This document shows, piece after piece, positions 1 through 13,697 of a stretch of 64,000 nt of DNA (positions within the stretch are counted from its first letter, which is position 1; each line of letters opens with the position of its first letter). The DNA lies in the NCBI RefSeq assembly GCF_000150955.2, contig NC_011688.1:372001-436000 (forward strand), in the 5' to 3' direction. The DNA comes from Phaeodactylum tricornutum CCAP 1055/1. Lineage: Eukaryota; Bacillariophyta; Bacillariophyceae; Surirellales; Neidiaceae. The notes beneath the pieces are model-generated. The model saw only the letters and a program-made list of their open reading frames with translations, did no database searches and was not told the DNA's origin. The position numbers were made by a program, and so were the translations under genes.

Positions 1-620
1 CCAACGGGTCGATCCATTCCGTACAGTCTTTAAGAACGTGGCAGAATCGGAGCGTTTCAAATAAGGCCGGTTTCATTTTTGGCTCACGCACAGCATCGAC
101 AACGAGTAATATGAATGCTGCATTGCAGCAGCCTAGCTCTGTGCACGGCACCAACGTCTTTGATAGACCGAATGGTCCAGCACAGAGAGCCCATTCGGTC
201 GCGACGTCCTAGTGCACGACAGTCTTAACAATCATCAAACAAAAAGAGATGCCGTCTCTGAATCTTGCTTCGAAGGATTTTTGGAAAGTCCTATTCATGC
301 ACTGTAGATCGGACTTGCAAACAGCGATTGTTCACTTATCAGAAAGGTTTGCGCTATGTTTTTTCAAAGATGTCACGACAAAATGCAAAAGATGTCAAAC
401 AGGAAGCGTGTAAAAGAACTGACAGTGATCCATCATAAATTTTAAATTGTAAATGTTTAATTTTCAATTTAAAATTTCTGAGAACGACAAGAACCTGATA
501 CGAGAAGCGTCTCTCCCCGTTGTGAGACACAACGTCATCTTTTCACTCTGAAAACAAGCTCGTCTCGTTCCCTCATTTAAGCTCGTCTCGTTCCCTCATT
601 GCCGTCACTGTAGCAAGACA
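1..620. other. Intergenic, upstream of the BET-like gene
   Basis: No convincing coding sequence is visible. The stretch holds an AT-rich, partly self-complementary patch near 437-477 and, just before the first gene, a perfect 22-bp tandem duplication (556-577 and 579-600). It probably contains the promoter and 5' leader of the following gene. Confidence 0.6.
556..600. repeat. 22-bp tandem direct repeat in the 5' leader
   Basis: Two perfect 22-bp copies, beginning AAGCTCGTCTCG and ending CCTCATT, are separated by one T. They end 20 bases before the ATG of the bromodomain gene. This could be a doubled regulatory motif or a recent slippage duplication. Confidence 0.9.
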
Positions 621-1418
621 ATGCTCAATCCAACTAAAGAAGAATGGCAGAAACTGCACGATCTAGTGCAGTCGTTTCATCAGCGCCCAGAAGCTGGTAA
701 GTCAGCAAAGTTTTGCGTTGCAGTAAAGAGATTTCGCGAAAGCGATCGTCTTTCCCTTTTGTATCGCCAACGACCTCCATTTTTTTATAGCACCATTCAG
801 GTCGCCAGATTATCCTTGGCACCAAGTTGGTAAGTTAAATCGTACGGCAAATTCTTACAAATATCCTTCCACAGCAATGATCTCATTTTTATTGCCAAAC
901 TAGGCGACGGAAATTATAGAGAAGTCATCAAGGAACCGATGGACCTCGAGACTGTGTTGACTCGTCTTCGTTCGAATACATACAAAACTTTTTATGATAC
1001 TTTTATTGATGTCCGAAAAATATGGCTGAATTGTATTTTGTATGACGAAAAGAACGCGTCAAACTATTTCCGATTTGCTCTGCTTTTGAATAAGCACTGG
1101 GACAAAGCTTATTTTGATCTCGTACGAAAATGCCGTCAAGATCCCGTAGATTTTAGCAAATTCGATCGTCATTCATGGATTCTGGAACAGCGGGCATTCT
1201 CACACATTTTAAATACGCTTTCCGACCTTCAGCTTATGGATGTCGTAGCAAAGATCGAGTCGCTTTATCCCGATTCAATTACAAGAGGCGGGGCTCGTTT
1301 TAGTTTGGACGTTGATAAGTTGCCGCCTACATTTCTTGAGGACATGATTTTGTTTTCAAAGTCATTGCACGGTGAAAATAAGTCCAAGAGGAAAAGCAAG
1401 GCACCTGAGAGCATCTAA
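621..1418 (+). CDS. Bromodomain plus NET-domain protein (BET-like)
   Basis: Three exons join in frame: 621-696, 791-829 and 904-1418, with GTAAGT donors and AG acceptors, giving 209 residues. Splicing restores a bromodomain: an FRSPDYPW-like ZA loop, then YREVIKEPMDL, an F-x-DVRKIW helix and the acetyl-lysine pocket region NCILYDEKNASNYF. A second domain (about 135-195) resembles the extra-terminal NET domain of BET proteins, ending in a KSKRKSK basic tail. BET proteins read acetylated histones and recruit transcription or chromatin complexes in the nucleus. With one bromodomain and one NET domain it is smaller than animal BETs and closer in layout to plant GTE proteins. The middle exon is only 39 nt. 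Function is inferred from domains; splice sites are read by eye. Confidence 0.8.
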
Positions 1419-1878
1419 TCTAAAGTAGTAGAGGCAGCTTACGCTCTCGAGTTAAGATCTGTCTACATGACCTCATACTTATTGTTAACTCGTTTCTCTG
1501 TAGTACTTCGATTAGGTAGATGTTGCCGTCTGACTGTGAGAGCCCTTCGTGGGTGTCCTTATGGATGACTGCGAATCTTTGTTGGGGGTGCTTGAATAAA
1601 TGTAGAAAACATTATTGAAAGTACGTATTGATAGATTTAGATAGTCATGTATATCTAAGATGCAAATCTCCATGTCGACATCTATAAGTAAATTTTTCCG
1701 TTCGCATGTCCTTGCGGAGAATAGGCGATGCATCGGCGAGACTATATCGCTACAATTTGTCAACCGCGTGAGACGCTTTCACTTTCATGTGTGACAGCGC
1801 ACCATAAAGACCAAAGTGCGCGAAGTCGTCTTCTGCCATCTGAACCGAGCCTTGAAATAAAGATAGACGAGAAAAGAA
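1419..1878. other. Intergenic region
   Basis: This is the 3' flank of the BET-like gene and the leader of the ankyrin gene, both on the plus strand. No coding sequence or repeat is evident; short ORFs on both strands lack protein-like composition. Confidence 0.6.
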
Positions 1879-3796
1879 ATGGCATTCAATTGCAGTACGC
1901 CCGAAGATATGGAGACGGGCTCACTTCCCCGAGATCACTCGCACTTCGGTGATGCGTATTCTGTTCGAGGTAGCACCTCAATGGCAACGTATGCGCGCTA
2001 TCATGATGAGCCTGAGATAGACTACGATGAGGGAGCTACGGAGCTTTATCGCTGCATTGAAAACAAAAACTGGGATGGCGCGTTAAGTCGGCTTGAAAAG
2101 TCACCCCTGGAAGCAAAGACTTGGGTTTTCCGCCGTGAACCGTCGACCAACAAAGTGCGCTGGCGCCTGCTGCCATTGCATGCCGTATGTATTTTTCGAG
2201 CGCCTCTTGCACTAATCGAAGCACTGATTGAAGTATATAGTGACGGCCCTCGCATGAAAGACGATCAGGGGATGTAAGTCTTACCACTCTTGTAATTTCT
2301 TTCCTTCCCGAGACTCGATCTCAACATATATTTCAAACTCGATTTTCAGGCTACCCGTGCACTTGGCTTGTAGAAATGGCGCGAGTAAAGGAGTAGTTCT
2401 GACCCTACTGTCTTCATTTCCTGAATCGATGGACGTCTGCGATCGCAAAGGACGATCCCCCAAAGACCTCGTCAGCTCAAGCACTTCCGCCAACAAAGAA
2501 GCAGTGTTGAACGCAGTTCAGCGTTTTTCGAAAGAGGCAACTATGAAGTCACCATCAACTGACCAGAAGCCACTTCCTTCTGGTGCCACGTCTAGTTTGT
2601 ATACTGACACAGCACGCTCTGAGATAGTTTCACAGCAAACGCATGAAGTCGATTACGAACACCGTACGACCCTTTTCCGATTGATCCTGAAGAAGGAATG
2701 GAGTCAGGTTATCAGTAGGGCGAAGAACTTTCCTGGGGAAGCGGCAACCTGGATAGTTACCAAAGGTTTCCATGGAAATCTTCGATTTTTGCCACTTCAC
2801 AAAGCTTGTGTGCTGCAACCTCCGCGGGATGTGATTGAGGTCCTGATCAGTGCTTATAGCGAGGGTGCCGCTGAAAAGGACCAAGACGGCTGGCTTCCAA
2901 TTCACTGTGCTGCTTTCTACGGTGCGGATGAAAATGTTGCTAACGCGCTTCTGACAGCAAACGGAAAGGGCTCGCAGACAAAAGATGATGAAGGACGCCT
3001 TCCCCTTCACTACGCCTGCTTGAAAAGTGCTTCACAAGCTGTTGTTGACATCTTGCTGGCTAGTTACGCGAAGGGAACCATGAGCAAAGATAACGAGGGT
3101 CGTTTACCAATTCATCATGCATGCAGCAAAGGAGCTCCAGAGAATGTGATTGATGTCTTGCTTAAATCTTCGCCGAAAGGCGCTCAGAGCAAAGATGATC
3201 AGGGACGCCTCCCTCTGCACCATGCTTGCCGCAAAAACGCAACTGAACGGATCATCCGAACGCTGCTGCGTGTTTATCCTCGTGCTTCTCAGATTAAGGA
3301 TGATCAAGACAAGCTTCCACTCCATTACGCATGCCAGCACGGTGCTACACCTGCTGTGGTCAGTATTTTGCTCTCAACATATCCCGAAAGTATAGGTGTG
3401 AAAAATGGATTCGGATTCACACCACTCGGCGAGGCCAAATTGGTTGAGAACGCAAAAATGGATCCTGTCATCAAACTGCTGGAGAAATTCAAGAGAGGCC
3501 AGGACAAAATAACATTAGAATCTTGCGAGAACTCCATTTTGGATGCCAAAATTTCTACCCTGAATGAGAAAGTGGCCAGCCTTGAAGCGACCATTGACAA
3601 AGTATCGGAGCTTGGCAAGGATATGCGCCATGACTTGAAGAAACAGAGGGATCCGGTGGAAGTGCTGGAACGATTTGCAAACAAATTGCTTGACCTTCGT
3701 TTAACGAAGGCTAAATTTCCGTTAAAAGGCAATCAGTCGACGACAAAGGGCTTGTTCAGAGGGCGCCTTTTGGCAAGAGGGGAAAAGGCAAAATAG
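1879..3796 (+). CDS. Ankyrin-repeat protein with C-terminal coiled coil
   Basis: Two exons (1879-2273 and 2350-3796; GTAAGT donor, TTTTCAG acceptor) encode 613 residues. The protein is built of two blocks of about 33-residue ankyrin units of the pattern LPLHxAC-x-x-GA-x-x-VI-x-x-LL-x-x-YP-x-G-x-x-x-KD-x-x-G. One block lies near the N-terminus and five or more well-kept units fall in the second half. A heptad-like segment follows (DAKISTLNEKVASLEATI onward) and then a basic tail. No signal peptide or membrane span is seen. Ankyrin arrays bind protein partners; the partner is unknown. This repeat style is common in large diatom ankyrin families (known background). The intron splits the first ankyrin unit, which argues for the spliced model. 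Confidence 0.85.
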
Positions 3797-4468
3797 CGAC
3801 AAAGGGCAAAAATCTACAAACAAGAAAACGAAAGTCGGTTTGGCTAGGATCCAGAATCGAAAAGTGAAAATATCCTACTGTGTAATTTTAAATCTTTGTT
3901 TTCAAAATATGTATTGGAGTGTAAAAAAAGTGCTTTTACTGTGAACATTTTGAGCTTACAGATCTCTCTAGCCATAAAAGGCCCATGTGTTGTTCAATCA
4001 CAAAGCAAGTCTTTTCCTTGTGACGACATTGAGCGAGTTCTGTCATTGGATTTGTGGCTGCATGCTTAGATTATCGTGATTGCTTTGCTCGACTTCGCTC
4101 CTACAGGGACTCGAGATCAAGGTTGAATCCAACGAAGGTCCTTTACGGACTAAAGTAGGCCAAGTATGAGATCATGATAAAGAAATTTGGTCTATCTAGG
4201 AGCGAAATGTTGAGATCACAAACAAGCTGCAGAGCCACCGCTTCCGCCAATTGCTTCGAATGCGACCACCTTGTTCTAGCCTCGACACTAAGCGTGCTTG
4301 AACCGATAGAGATTTCAATGTGAATATAATGTGTAGTCACTATCCGGCAAGGGGTAAATTATGTACGTTGAATCATAACCTAGCCATCGTACATTTGAAA
4401 ATTGAGAAAGCTGCTTACTCATTATTTGCTCTTCTAAATGTAAGTCGTCTATCACCACAAAGGCAACT
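3797..4468. other. Intergenic region between convergent genes
   Basis: This gap holds the 3' ends of the ankyrin gene (plus) and the ubiquitin-NiSOD gene (minus). AT-rich stretches near 3870-3930 fit a 3' UTR. No coding sequence is supported. Confidence 0.6.
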
Positions 4469-5291
<823 letters not shown>

Positions 5292-6985
5292 AGTTTGAGA
5301 TAGGCTGTGTAATAGACTAAAGTTGGTTTACTGTTAGGAATACGATCACAAAGACCCTTCGCGATCTTTTTTGTGTGTGAAATAGAATGTCCATTTGATT
5401 CCTTCACACGCCGAGTCCGTCTGTCCGCTTTGCGGGATAATTTTCGCATCGGAATCCCGTAGGCTGTATATAGCACGAAGAGTAAAGAGCACGGTTTTGT
5501 GTTACTTATAAACAAATTTAGGTGACAGAAGTGGAGAGACTTTTCATATGTATACGAATTCATGTTTCGTCATACGTGGACAACTCTTCCTTATGACCCA
5601 AGCGACGGATGAACCTAACCAAGAAACCCAAGTGTCGCGGTACATTAGTCAAGGTCAATATGTGAAAGGAGCCTGAATAAAAAAAAAGGGTTCACGAAAG
5701 CAGCATTTACATTTCAAAAGGGATAGAACAAATCTCTCTACACAGAATTACGTGAGATTGGCAAGAACTCCAATTCTAACATTGGACCTCACCACATTCG
5801 TTTTCATACGTCAAGTCCCACGGATTTAGTATGGTTTCCGGCAAGCAGGAAACAGTATAGATTATACGCGCAATGTAAACTATAATCTAGCGATTGAATG
5901 CACTCGAACGTTAGATTGTCGTAAACGCCCTAGTAAGTGGTGCAATACTACTGCTAAAGCAACATTTTGGCGCTCCCGACAGGATGCCGTCATTGTTGGC
6001 GTCCTTCCTGGAAAAGACTTCACCCCATTTCAGAGGCTCCGTTTCCGTCAGCTGCAGCAAAGTCTTCACACCGTAATTTTCCATTACCCTGCGGAGTGCT
6101 ACTTTGAATGGAGTACAGCAACGTCGACAAAGCGAGATTTAGCTGGTCAAACCTATCTCGAGAACACTACAATTGGCAAAGGCCCGCGCCACGCACATGA
6201 TACTCGACTCTGAATAAGCCGACTGAATCTCAGTTCAACTATAAAATTACTGACAACAGTCCACGGAAAAAGCTTATCTTGGAATCGAGGAACATTTACG
6301 GTTGAATTTTTCAAATAGAATGCCTACTTCTTCCAGTTGGACGCGCACCCCTTCTCTTTTCAATTGAAACCCTCCCGACAGTAGAAACTTCGAATCAACC
6401 TCGCGAAGGTGAATAGAGAGAAGATATCAACACTGACCTTGTATGCAGCACTGGATACGAGTAAACAGAAATCACAGCAATGGTTTACGACGAAATCCTT
6501 GCGATGGCTTTGCGCCAAGAACTTGATGCGGCATGGGGTGGAGAAACGCTCGGGAATGAATCCAAACGGCTGCGATGAAGGAGGACGCACAAGGGATGTC
6601 GATATGCTCTGTCCCGATTGAGAGAGCACCAAAGCAAAGTGTACCCTGTAAGAGCAATTTACAATACAATGGTCATTGTCCTTTACTGTTAGCTATCAAT
6701 AAGGAGGAAATTAAAGTATTCGGCCCCAAACTGCGCTGTGTTGTGCTAAAGCATCTCCCTGTAGGCTGTCTTGTCATTCAGCAAATCAGCTAGAATTTCT
6801 GCTTTGTCGCTTTTGACATGCCGAGCGGAGGATTATTATGACAGAAAATACCACGTAGCACAATTCCTTTGCTCGGGACAATGCATCCTTCGTTAAGAGC
6901 ACTTGTCTGTAAATAAGTTTCTTCATACAGCTGATCATATTTCCTCGCGTATGGTGAACACCCAAGTGCAAAGTTTCGAAGCTGT
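5292..6985. other. Long intergenic region
   Basis: This is the upstream region of the ubiquitin-NiSOD gene and the 3' flank of the URB1 gene, both minus strand. A few short protein-like stretches occur: a 57-codon ATG ORF on the minus strand (5911-6084, listed separately) and a 32-codon plus-strand ORF from an ATG at 6480. No repeat or RNA gene was recognised. A larger spliced gene here cannot be excluded. Confidence 0.5.
5911..6084 (-). CDS. Possible small protein with EF-hand-like loop
   Basis: An ATG-started minus-strand ORF of 57 residues begins MENYGVKTLLQLTETEPLKW and continues into a DANNDGILS segment, which resembles the first half of an EF-hand calcium loop (D-x-N-x-D-G). The loop lacks the usual Glu at position 12. 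A CCGCAG acceptor lies immediately upstream, so it could be the last exon of a spliced gene rather than a free-standing one. The composition is more protein-like than that of neighbouring ORFs, but nothing else supports expression. Confidence 0.3.
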   Translation of the reverse strand: MENYGVKTLLQLTETEPLKWGEVFSRKDANNDGILSGAPKCCFSSSIAPLTRAFTTI

Positions 6986-9900
6986 TTAGGAGTGAGAGAG
7001 ACTTGAGAGAATTTGCCTCGCCAATGTGATAGTTGGGTCACTGATTTTGCAAGATGACATAACCGAAGCAAGGCACTCGCTCCATAACTTCTCGGCAACT
7101 ATGTTGTTTGCACAAGCTTGTCTCACAGAAAGCAAATGCTGAATAAAAGACGCGTCCTTACAAATGACTTCATTCGCGACAGCTGAGAACAGAGCCACTC
7201 GTTTCAGTACAATTTGTTTACCATTGAAGGAGCATTTTCCAAGCACCGACAACATTTCGTGGCAAAATGATAAAACATCGCTCTCATCCAAATGGACTGA
7301 AGAGACGGGTAGCTGACAAAGTACTAAGATGCAGCTCGGCCTTTTCTCTGAATGCTTAAACAAGTCCAAGTACATACGTGATAGGGCTAGGCTTGGACCG
7401 TGGGCGTGCAAGTAGAGTGCTTGTATACCAGGGTATTTCGAAACTTCGTCCAGAGTCAACTTGTGAAGTAACGACAAGGAAGATACAAGCATGTCCTCAA
7501 ACTCGAGAGTGGTTGCCACACCGTTGGTTACCAATGATTGGGAGTCCAGGCAAAACGACAAAATAGGCTGCACAAAACCATTTCGAAGGAAAGCAAAGTC
7601 TATCGATCCGAGAATCCCTCTGGCTTTCGCAGCTACTGTCTCAACAAGAGTAAGAAAGATCGTTCTTGGTTGAATGCTGAGCACGTCAAGCGTTTTTTTG
7701 GACAAGAGTAGCGACTGCAGCCAAGAAAATATTCCAAGTTTGCAGATCAAGTGGCTCTCGGCCCTTTCCCCTCCGCGGTCAAGAATTCTGAGCAACACTT
7801 GGAAAAGAAGCATCACTTCTTTGTCGCGCTCAACATTTTGGCAATCGCAAAATAAATTTGCAGAAGTGAGTAGGAGTTCGGGTGCATGACACGCGATCAA
7901 CGTGCGGAAGCTCCGTGAATCCGTGAATCCGTCTAGTAAGAGTTCCATTGACCAGAGACGTTCTTTCTCTGCCTGAAGGTAGTCTTCAGCAGCGGAGCAA
8001 AAAGTTGACATAAACATCGGAAGTCTAGCAAGGTCCTGAAATGCACCACCGTTAGTTTCAACTTTCAAGAAATACCGATTCACTGCTGGGAATAGGTCGT
8101 CACCAGGTCTCATCAATATTAGAGAGGCTTTCGCAAGAAAAATAGAAACTGAGCCGGGAAGCTGCACGGTTTCGTTCGTTCCACCGTTGCGACCTTCACT
8201 TTTTAAGGCCAGGGCCTTGTGCACACAGTTCAACAGCATTGCAATTTGGGGGCGATCACGCCATGTAGAGAGCTGTCGAGCGCTTGAAGAAACGATGATC
8301 GTCTTAAAAGAAAACAATGCAGAAAAGGCAATTCCTCGTAAATAGCGGCATTCGCTACAAAGCGAGGCAAGGACTAGGGCGAGTCCTCCGTTTTCGCATA
8401 AGCGCTGAGCAGCGTAAGCGCTTGAAATCTCTGAACTTCCCTCAGCTAGCTCATCCAGAGCCTCTTCCAGGCAGCCAAAGACCAAAGGAAGCAAAAAACT
8501 CGGCATGTACGCATCCTGTAATTCTATTATCCTATCGTGATCTTCTCTTACATAGGCTTCCGGTAATTCCGATTCAACACATTGAGTGAGGCTGCTCACT
8601 TTCTCTAGCGAACTCCTTGCATCGGCGGCGGTGAGGTATTTTGGATTGGTTTCAATTTTAGAAGACGGGTACAATTTCAACGTAATCCTGATCCTGCTCA
8701 ATTCCAAGGCGTTCGGCAGCCAGTCTAAAGGTCGTTTCACCGACTCCATCAGTTCCACGCCTTTCCATCTTAACATGCCCAGCGTGATGTCGTGCTGGAA
8801 AGGAAAATGTCCATGAGTCAATACTTCATCAACAAAGCTCTCCCACGAAAGCATTTTACTTACAGAACCCGTAGCTTTCTCGTACAAGCGAAGAATATTC
8901 CATATGAGAATGTCGCACTCTCCCAAGCTCGCATTGAATTCTGAGCCCAAAGATTTCCAAAGGCTTAACTGAAACTTGATGTGGATACCAGCAGATAAGC
9001 ATGCATGAAGTAGTCTAAGTACTTCCAATTTCCTAGAATCGTGATGTGTCTCTTCTCCCAGAATGTTAGCGAAGTTGGAGTGCGATATAATCATATCAAA
9101 GACAAAAGCTTCCGTCGGAGGATCATTCGACGTGCCCAGAAAGCATAGAGGAGATTCCTGCGCAGTAGGTTCTGTGAAAAGACGAAGAACGCTCAAGCAT
9201 ATGAGGCTACTTGGCGTCACGGGAACAGGAGATGAACACATTCCATGCTTGATACACGCGCGAAGAAATCCACCAGTCAAGCATTGTCTGTCTTCTTCAA
9301 AAAACGAGGAACAGTATTCTTGATTGAGTTGTACCAGCCTATGCAATAGAATCAAAGGTAGATCTCGAGGCCCAAAAAAGGAATCCTGCGTTTTTGATTC
9401 CCTGAGCCCTTGTTGAGTGAGCTTACACAGACGAAGTAGAAGCCACGATGCCAGAATGCGCGAGTCATCTTCAGCTTTACCGTCTGCGCTGCTCAAAAGG
9501 CAAATTCCCAAATCCATAAATTTTAGATGGCAAGAAAACCAGACATCACTCGCCCTACCGATCATGGTGCACATGGCACTAATGGCTTCATCGCATTTGG
9601 TAGGATGATGTACCAAAAGTTTAGATTTGTCCATCAAAATAACAAGTGCCGCCGTCGAAAGGAGGAGCTCCGAAGGCTCACTTATCTCAGAGCGGATTAA
9701 GTACACTAGTCTTTTCATGATTTTCGCCACGAGATCATGGAAGATATATTCACTTGAATCAAAACAGCCAATATATTGTAGTAATAGCTGAAGAATATCA
9801 TCCAGAGAACCGTCTTCAAACAGATCTCGGACACTTTCTGATTCGTTCTCTGTCAAGAGCTGTATTACTATTGGTGCAAATCGTGCGAACTCAAAAGACA

Positions 9901-12900
9901 GGACAGAGTGCAACATCAAACCAGGATAGTGCTGTTGATTTCTTCTGTTCTTGTACCCCAACAAACACCTATGAAGAAATACCGTTGGCTCCACAGAAAG
10001 GATAATTTGCGTCAAAGTCATACACATATTCGTTGATCGTTTCGAAAATATTTCAAAAAAACAATTCTCGACCAACGCGACAGGAGCAACTCTATGCCGT
10101 TCACTGTCACTCGTCAAAGAATACCATATCGACCAAAGGTCTTCTATGATGGCGGAATTATCGAAGCGAGTGGCTTTCAGAGCTGGAATCATCAACTGAA
10201 TGCACCAACCAAAAGCTATCATCTCCGCACTATCCCGAGTATCCAAATCTTTGATCACAGCCTTTAGGTCCGCAGCAAAGGCCATCTCAGGGAGAAACGA
10301 GCCCTGGATTGTAAGTGCGCAAGCGATTGCGAGTTTATTTGTCTCTTTATGGATCCCGCAGGCGTCATTCGTAAGCATCGTACACAGATGTCCTCCATCA
10401 GAATCCCTTAGCTTTCCAGTGGAGATGAACTCATAGGCGAAAGCTTTCGACTTTTCGGGAAAGTCTGTTGACAAGGCGCATAGAATATTCTCGCCTTCTT
10501 CAGCGGAGAGATTAGTTGCCTGATGGATTGAAAGTGTACGATGAGACGAGGCGGAAACACTTTACCTCCAAGTACACCACACTTACCGAAAGCAGAATGG
10601 GTGTGGCTGCACATAAAGAATCAAGATGCCTTTTGTCATCGAATGGCTTCTGCCTGAACGCTAAAACCCGTAAGAACTGCTTTGTGAAATAGTAAACATC
10701 TTTCTGAACCGTCATGGTATCTCCAACTAGCTCTAGTGAGCTCGGCCCGTGAGCTTTTGCAGCATCTGACGAAAAGACAAAAGCCCAAAAATAAGATTTG
10801 GACGAGAAGAGAGGCCTGAGCAATTCGCTTAAGGAAACATGGAGCTTTGCGTCAAAACGGAGCGCCGAATCTATAAAAGCCTGAGAACACGAACGAACCG
10901 AAGAGAATGGACAGCTTGAATCACTTTGCTTGGTTTCACAAGCCAGTACAGCAGCTAAAGGCAGAGGATTCCTAAAAGCTAGCAAGCATTTGCCGGAAAC
11001 TTGCCATGTCAATATTGCAAAATGTATCGAACTTTGCTCAGCTTGTCGAATAGCCGATATAAGAAGCGTTGGCTTCCATGTGGACTTCACTCTTTGCAAT
11101 CCTACTGCTCTGATGGCCCGTTCGATCGCAATCGCGTCTCCATAAGAATCTAGCGAAGTGCCAGACACGATCTTTAAGAATTCAGGAACGCAATCTGTCG
11201 TTAGACCATCAACCCAGCATGAAGCCTCGTATTCCCATGCTTTCGATGTTGTCTGCAACCCCTTCGGACTGACTAACAGTTGCAGTGCAACTTTTCTGGC
11301 CTCAAAAAGAACGCGGTGGTTCCGAGTTCTAAGCATGACCAACAGTGAATTTCGTAGCAGCGAAACGTATCCTGGTTGGGTTACCTAAAATGACGGAATG
11401 CAAAGAGGGTAAAATCGGTTGAGTCTGAAAGACGTTCTTCGCTCTTTACTACGTCCACCTACCTTAAACAGGTTCAGCGCTTTTGAAACGAAAAATAGAG
11501 CTTTTAACTGAAAAGATATGGGGAATCGACAAAAGAAATCTGGGTCCGACGGGAAACATTTTGAGAGATCAAAGCCCTGCTGTTGTACTGTATTAAAATA
11601 TGATCCCAAAAGTATCACAGAATACAGACGAGACAATACAAGTTGGTGGCTTGCAACGTTTGATTGTGAGTACCGAGATAGCAACGAAAGAAAAAGGGAA
11701 AAGTCGGGAAGCCATGCGATGTCTTGAGGTGTTGTCGATGGATCCTTTTGAATGTCTGCTGCCAGCAATACCTCGTTGACTCTATGCAAAGCGACAACGA
11801 CAAACTTCAAAGTCTCTGCAACGAAAAAGGGACTTGGGCTATGCACAGCCTTCGCGAGGATGGCTTTTTGCAAACCTCTCGGAATTACAAGTTCGAGAGC
11901 CTCGTTGATCGTGCAGCCTACGTTGCTGCCAAAACGGAAGCAAAGCGTTGCTGACGGACCATCCTTGAATACTGCTCTTACAAAGGTCAATGTGGAAAGA
12001 AAGGCAAGCCTCTTCTTCGAATCAGGTATTGGGAGAGCTCGAAACAGAGCCAACGTCAGATGGGGCGTCTGCGACAAACAGTAAATTACAAACCTCTGCA
12101 ATTGTATATTCCAACTGTTCTCCATTAGTTGCACCATGCATCGCACAACGGTACGTTCGTCCGCAACAGAGGTCTTACCCGAACGGTGTATAGATCGGAG
12201 ATAGGGCGACGCTTCGACGTCGGCGAGCGCCAGAAAGACAAGCCGTCGCGCCTGAATACACGTGTCTGTAAAGTTCCCGTCGTGTCCATAGAAATCCAAA
12301 CCTGTCAGGACTTTTTCGTAGGGCACATCCGCGGTGAGTGAAGGTGCGTGCCCGGCAATCTGGCAAATGTTCTGAAACGCATCGGTGGACATGGCTTCGA
12401 CCAAATTTCGTTTGGATGACCGCGTATCTTGATTTTTTAAAAGCCGACGCAGCGTACCCAAAAGTCGGCCTACGGTGCGGACGTATTTATCGTACTCGAT
12501 GCCTCGCACTCGGGGCGCATCGATGGTGAAAGAGTCCGCTAGCCCCTCTTTCAACGCCAAGTACAGCACCCCGGGTCGAAGCTTGCGCTCCTTGGAGCCA
12601 GGCGTACTGATACAGGACAAGACGACGTTATCGTCTAGTTCCAGCAAGACCACCGCCCATTGTATCGCTGCCAGTCGCGCCAACTCCCGCGGAGTCCGCA
12701 TCGGCGTGGGGCCCCTCTCCGAATCCTCGTCGTGTCCTGGGACAACCGCGGTGCTACGTCTGGTGTTTTGTGGGCGTAGGACCAAGCGCAAGACTCCATC
12801 GGGTAAGGTCGATTCAACGAGTCGTACAATGTGCCGACTAGTGGGTACGGAGGTCATGGACAAGTTCGAGAGAATGTCGAAAACGAGACTCGCCAAAGGA

Positions 12901-13697
12901 CCACAACCACCCGCTATAGTCGGTTTTCCTTTGCCGTGGCCCGTTTCCTCTCTCAATAGCGTGAGTAATCCCGGCAGTCGCTTTTTGACAATTTCCGGTA
13001 CAAAGCGAAAGGGCGAGTCTTCGTGAGGCTTGGACTGGGTTTGAAATGGAGCGTATTCTTTCTCTCCCACTCGGCGTCGTGCCAGTCTATCCATAGGAAT
13101 GGCTGCAGTAATCAGTTCCGAGAGAGCGCCGAGATAGGCTTTGTAAATTGACTGCGAGAGTTTCGTCTGCTTATTTTTGAGCAATGCTTTGTGTAGGTGA
13201 CCCGTCGATTCCGACGACGATGGAATGAGTGTGTCACTCGTCAGCTCCACCGCCAAGGGACTCTTGTCGAGATAGGCTTTCAACAGTCCCGTCGGCCATT
13301 GTCCCGCAACCACCCTGGCGGCAATGTCGCCCGATCCCGTGGTTGCAACGGACGTTCCCACAAAAGGTACGTTGTAGTCGGCCGTATCATCCTTCCACGC
13401 TTCGTCCGGACGCCAACGTTTGGAAGGTCGTTCTGATTCGTTGGCGTCCATTTCGGATTCATCGTCGTCGTCGTCGATATCGAGACTGGCGTCATCCTCC
13501 CCATCATCGTCTGGTTCCCGTTTGGGCAAATGGTGATCATTGGTAGCATTCGAAAATCCCGCGAGACGTCGTTCGCGTCGGACTTGGCGTCGGAAGCGTC
13601 GGAGCACCCGCAACGTCGCCCGGGGATCGTCCCCTTGGAGGATCGCCGCAAAGGCAGCCGCCCCCAGCGAAGCCTCCGGCTCCGTCACTTGTCTCAT
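6986..13697 (-). CDS. URB1: URB1/NPA1-like nucleolar pre-ribosome assembly protein
   Basis: Three exons (13697-11463, 11384-10587, 10519-6986) join in phase 0 to 2188 residues, close to human URB1 (about 2270). The C-terminal third carries the conserved URB1 pattern: FLLPLVFGCLEEA, a CENGGLALVLASL segment, LPGSVSIFLAKASLIL, a DLARLPMFMSTFCSA segment and MELLLDGFTDSRSFRTL. The N-terminal part has an Arg-rich stretch and a long Asp/Glu run, common in nucleolar proteins. URB1/Npa1 acts in early 60S pre-ribosome particles with several helicases and snoRNPs. The frame stays open upstream to about 14030, but 13880 begins with GTG and the first in-frame ATG is at 13697. That ATG is used here; an upstream spliced first exon remains possible. 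Splice donors are GTAGGT and GTAAGT. Confidence 0.85.
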
